From Silene latifolia (Eukaryota > Streptophyta > Magnoliopsida > Caryophyllales > Caryophyllaceae): a stretch of 64,000 nucleotides of DNA. The stretch spans positions 31,250,152 through 31,314,151 of the forward strand of contig NC_133536.1 of the NCBI RefSeq assembly GCF_048544455.1, in the 5' to 3' direction. Positions 61,931 through 64,000 of the stretch are shown here, piece by piece. Numbering within the stretch: the stretch's first letter is position 1; every line of letters begins with the position of its first letter. The notes beneath the pieces were generated by a model. The model saw only the letters and a program-made list of their open reading frames with translations. It was not told where the DNA came from and did not search any database. The translations under genes were made by a program, and so were the position numbers.

Positions 61931-62384
61931 ATTTCCGTCAGAAAACCTTATATCACATCACATGGGCTTGTTTACATTACCAGATTTGTCCTATTTGACG
62001 GAACAATTGGTCTCCCTTGTGACGGGTTACCATTTGTGGCGGATATTTTGTGAGATAAAATGGTAACAAAATGGGTTAGTGGAGAAAGGGGACCACATGA
62101 ATAGTATTGCAGAGAGAGAAAAAGTGGGTACTTTGTGAGGTAAAATGGTATCCGTCACTCAAGAGTGACGGATATGTGCCGTCACAAACAAGAATTTGTG
62201 TTGACGGAATTATATCCGTCAGAAAACCGTCACACTATATTAGCGCTATTGACACTGTTCAAGGCGCCAATTTTATCTGCCGGATATTCTGTTGGAAATC
62301 CTTTCCGTCAGTTTTCCTTATAAAATGACGGTTTTCTTTTCCGCCAGGACTTGTCCGTCACTTTACCAATCTTATTTAGTAGTG
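61930..62384 (-). mobile_element. CACTA-like transposon end
   Basis: On the minus strand the segment begins CACTACTAAATAAG at 62384, the signature terminal sequence of CACTA (En/Spm) elements, followed by GTGACGGA / CCGTCA words repeated many times as subterminal repeats (about 61938, 62155-62185, 62206-62225, 62305-62360). TTA follows the end at 62385-62387. No second terminus or transposase is seen, so it is a fragment or a very short derivative. A MITE is inserted in it at 62004. Confidence 0.6.
62004..62200. mobile_element. Mutator-type MITE, 197 bp, second family member
   Basis: TTGACGGAA flanks it exactly (61995-62003 and 62201-62209), nine bases as for the copy at 47355. Its ends read CAATTGGTCTCCCTTGTGAC, and on the other strand CACAAATTCTTGTTTGTGAC. 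It shares the CTTGTGACGG...ATGGTATCCGTCAC core with the intron 13 MITE. It landed in a GACGG-rich subterminal region of the CACTA-like fragment. Confidence 0.82.
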
Positions 62385-62663
62385 TTAAACGATCGTTAGC
62401 GACTCCAAGACGGTGTCTCGATTCACATGTAGGTTCTCTCTTTTTCTCTTGTTTTCAATTTTTTATATATAATTTGTACTAACGTTTGTTCATTGTGTTT
62501 CGTTTCCAAATCTAACTATTTTATTATCGCATCTAACTCACTAACTATGACACTAATAATCCGACTATGAGTTTAAAATAACTAATTAAAAAAGTGAAGA
62601 TGCTGACATGAAAAGGAGGAAATCCGAACATTACGAACATGACTAAAGTAGAGAAAAAAGAAC

Positions 62664-62981
62664 ATACATCGGATGTATTACCTCAGATTTTACTTGTTTT
62701 TGAGCATATGTGTGTTTTTTCCGAGCTTATTACCTCAAACTTTATTTGTTTTTGAGCATGTGTATTATTTCTGAGCTTATTAAAGTTTATAAGTTAGATT
62801 TTAATTTTTTTCCGTCAAAACTCAAATTTAACTATGTTTGTATGTAATATTTTTGAATTTTATTGTAATTTTTTGAGCTTAATGTTTTAGTAAATAAATT
62901 CAAAAACTTTATAGTAAAACTCGTAATTTTTAAAATAAAACTCAAAAACTATAAAACTGGTGGTAGTACATCGGATGTATA
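62664..62981. repeat. Inverted-repeat-bounded element, about 318 bp
   Basis: The left end reads ATACATCGGATGTATTACC. The right end on the opposite strand reads ATACATCCGATGTACTACC. Both continue into ...CAG.TTT and GTTTTTGAG. No target duplication is clear. Inside, a 50-bp unit with TATTACCTCA and TTGTTTTTGAGCAT is repeated in tandem (about 62677-62728 and 62729-62778). It looks like a MITE of unknown superfamily. Confidence 0.6.
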
Positions 62982-63043
62982 ATCCACTTACTGGACTAAA
63001 GTATTCCTCGCTCTAATCTATGGTCGCTCCTTTCAACTTAACA

Positions 63044-63480
63044 CTAGTCTTAAACCCGTGCAAATTGCACGGGCTTGTTGTTTAAAGTTGTGTATTAAAT
63101 TATGTAAATAGAGAAAATTGCCCTTTAATTAAATTCATATTTAAAAAATTTTCACTGAATAGCATATTATTTGAAGTTATCAAGTTTGTACCTATTGGAG
63201 AGATCTAAAATATTGAAATAATAAAACTACATCTTATATAATCATATATCAAAACATAACAAAAGGTAGACAAAATTGAAGAAAAAATAAAACAATAAGT
63301 TGTTACTATAACTTTTAAAAATTTCTTTATACACTACGTTATTTCTTTTATTGGACATGTGTTTATCATTATCACAAATCAAAATCTTCAGTCTCTTTTT
63401 ACTTGTGATCCTTGAAATAGCCATGTAAAGCTGGTCATGTTTAAACACCGACCTTTGGAAGATAAAGTTCAACATGTGCT
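63044..63480 (-). mobile_element. Helitron 3' terminus with helicase tail
   Basis: On the minus strand the sequence runs through a 9-bp stem hairpin (63073-63055, CCCGTGCAATTTGCACGGG), then TTTAAGA, and ends in CTAG (63047-63044) followed by T. Hairpin, short spacer, CTRR end and a host T are the hallmarks of a Helitron 3' end. A helicase-like frame lies about 195 bp inside. The element may continue beyond 63480, but I cannot recognise more of it before the window ends. The 5' TC end is not seen. Confidence 0.85.
63242..63475 (-). pseudogene. Helitron Rep/helicase, C-terminal fragment
   Basis: The frame encodes SVFKHDQLYMAISRITSKKR and then LKILICDNDKHMSNKRNNVV. The core QLYxAISR is motif VI of the Pif1-type helicase of Helitron proteins, and ILICD...NVVYKEIF is the usual end of plant Helitron helicases. 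The rest of the protein (Rep nuclease and helicase motifs I-V) is not recognisable upstream in the window, so I call it a fragment. Confidence 0.85.
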
Positions 63481-64000
63481 AGGGACAATTATATGAATAG
63501 TTTTAACTATGTATTTCATATATAGTACATATGTTAAAGCAATAGTGTTATAGGTTTATAGTTAACATAAAATACCGTTAAAACATCGTTGTAAAGTACT
63601 AAAATATATATTAAAACAATGTCCCAATTTAATATATTTATCAATGAGACGATCAATAATTCTTGTTTAAGATGGATTATGATGTCTTAAAACCTAAAAA
63701 TCTTTTAGCTTTTTTTGGGCAACTTATGTTGTGGTTTGATATGTATTTGAACTGTCTTAAGCTTAGGATATGATTATTGGTAAGATTTACCAAAGTCTTA
63801 AGACTCTGTCACATCAGCTTTCCACTAACTTTTATTTCTTTATTTTTCAGACTCACCTAAAACACCATACATTATCAGTCAGACTTACCTTAGACTCTAC
63901 TTTTTCATTTCCCTTCTCTTTTTTACAAACCTAAAAAAAAAGAACAAAAAGAAATGACACATTGTATCCACTCATTGGATACTTTTCTTTGAAGGTGAGG
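63481..64000. other. AT-rich DNA at the window end
   Basis: No gene or repeat is identified. It may be internal Helitron sequence that has decayed or a different element. Confidence 0.3.

Overview
This is a stretch of plant nuclear DNA. It has spliceosomal GT-AG introns, AT-rich intergenic DNA, dense LTR retrotransposons, LINEs, SINEs and MITEs, and proteins whose closest recognisable relatives are angiosperm ones. The repeat content would suit a eudicot of the Caryophyllales, perhaps Caryophyllaceae, but that placement is only inference.

Layout. 1-800: AT-rich DNA with no gene. 803-2520: 5'-truncated L1-type LINE ending in poly(A). 2530-3736: solo LTR with a 5-bp target duplication. 3805-9187: Ty1/copia element with near-identical 188-bp LTRs and a dead interior. 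9193-13978: old repeat debris, including a diverged direct repeat and GCGCAG palindromes. 13984-21299: complete minus-strand Ty3/gypsy (Tekay-like) element with 1.33-kb LTRs, an initiator-Met primer site, a polypurine tract and target duplication TTATG. 22103-23741: two-exon BAHD acyltransferase gene, minus strand. 24353-28294: defective PIF/Harbinger transposon with TTA target duplications. 29275-30611: solo LTR related to the 13984-21299 element.

31354-58928 is one 25-exon gene for plant syndetin/VPS50, a subunit of the endosomal EARP tethering complex (1130 aa). Its introns carry a local tandem duplication, Angio-domain-like SINEs, RTE and L1 LINE fragments, a Mutator-type MITE and a hAT-type MITE. 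Several have exact target duplications, and one site holds three nested insertions. 59900-60646 is an intronless gene for an H2B variant with a long charged N-terminal tail, resembling the H2B.8 (H2B.S) class. The rest holds a tRNA-derived SINE, a CACTA-like end with a MITE inside it, an inverted-repeat element, and the 3' terminus of a minus-strand Helitron with the last part of its helicase.

Only three host genes are supported: BAHD acyltransferase, VPS50 and H2B.8-like histone. They have unrelated jobs and form no cluster. Most of the remaining DNA is mobile-element sequence. The most unusual pattern is a set of ACTCGGYCGAGT palindromes arranged as four plus two in two diverged LTR families, and in groups of four inside one element.
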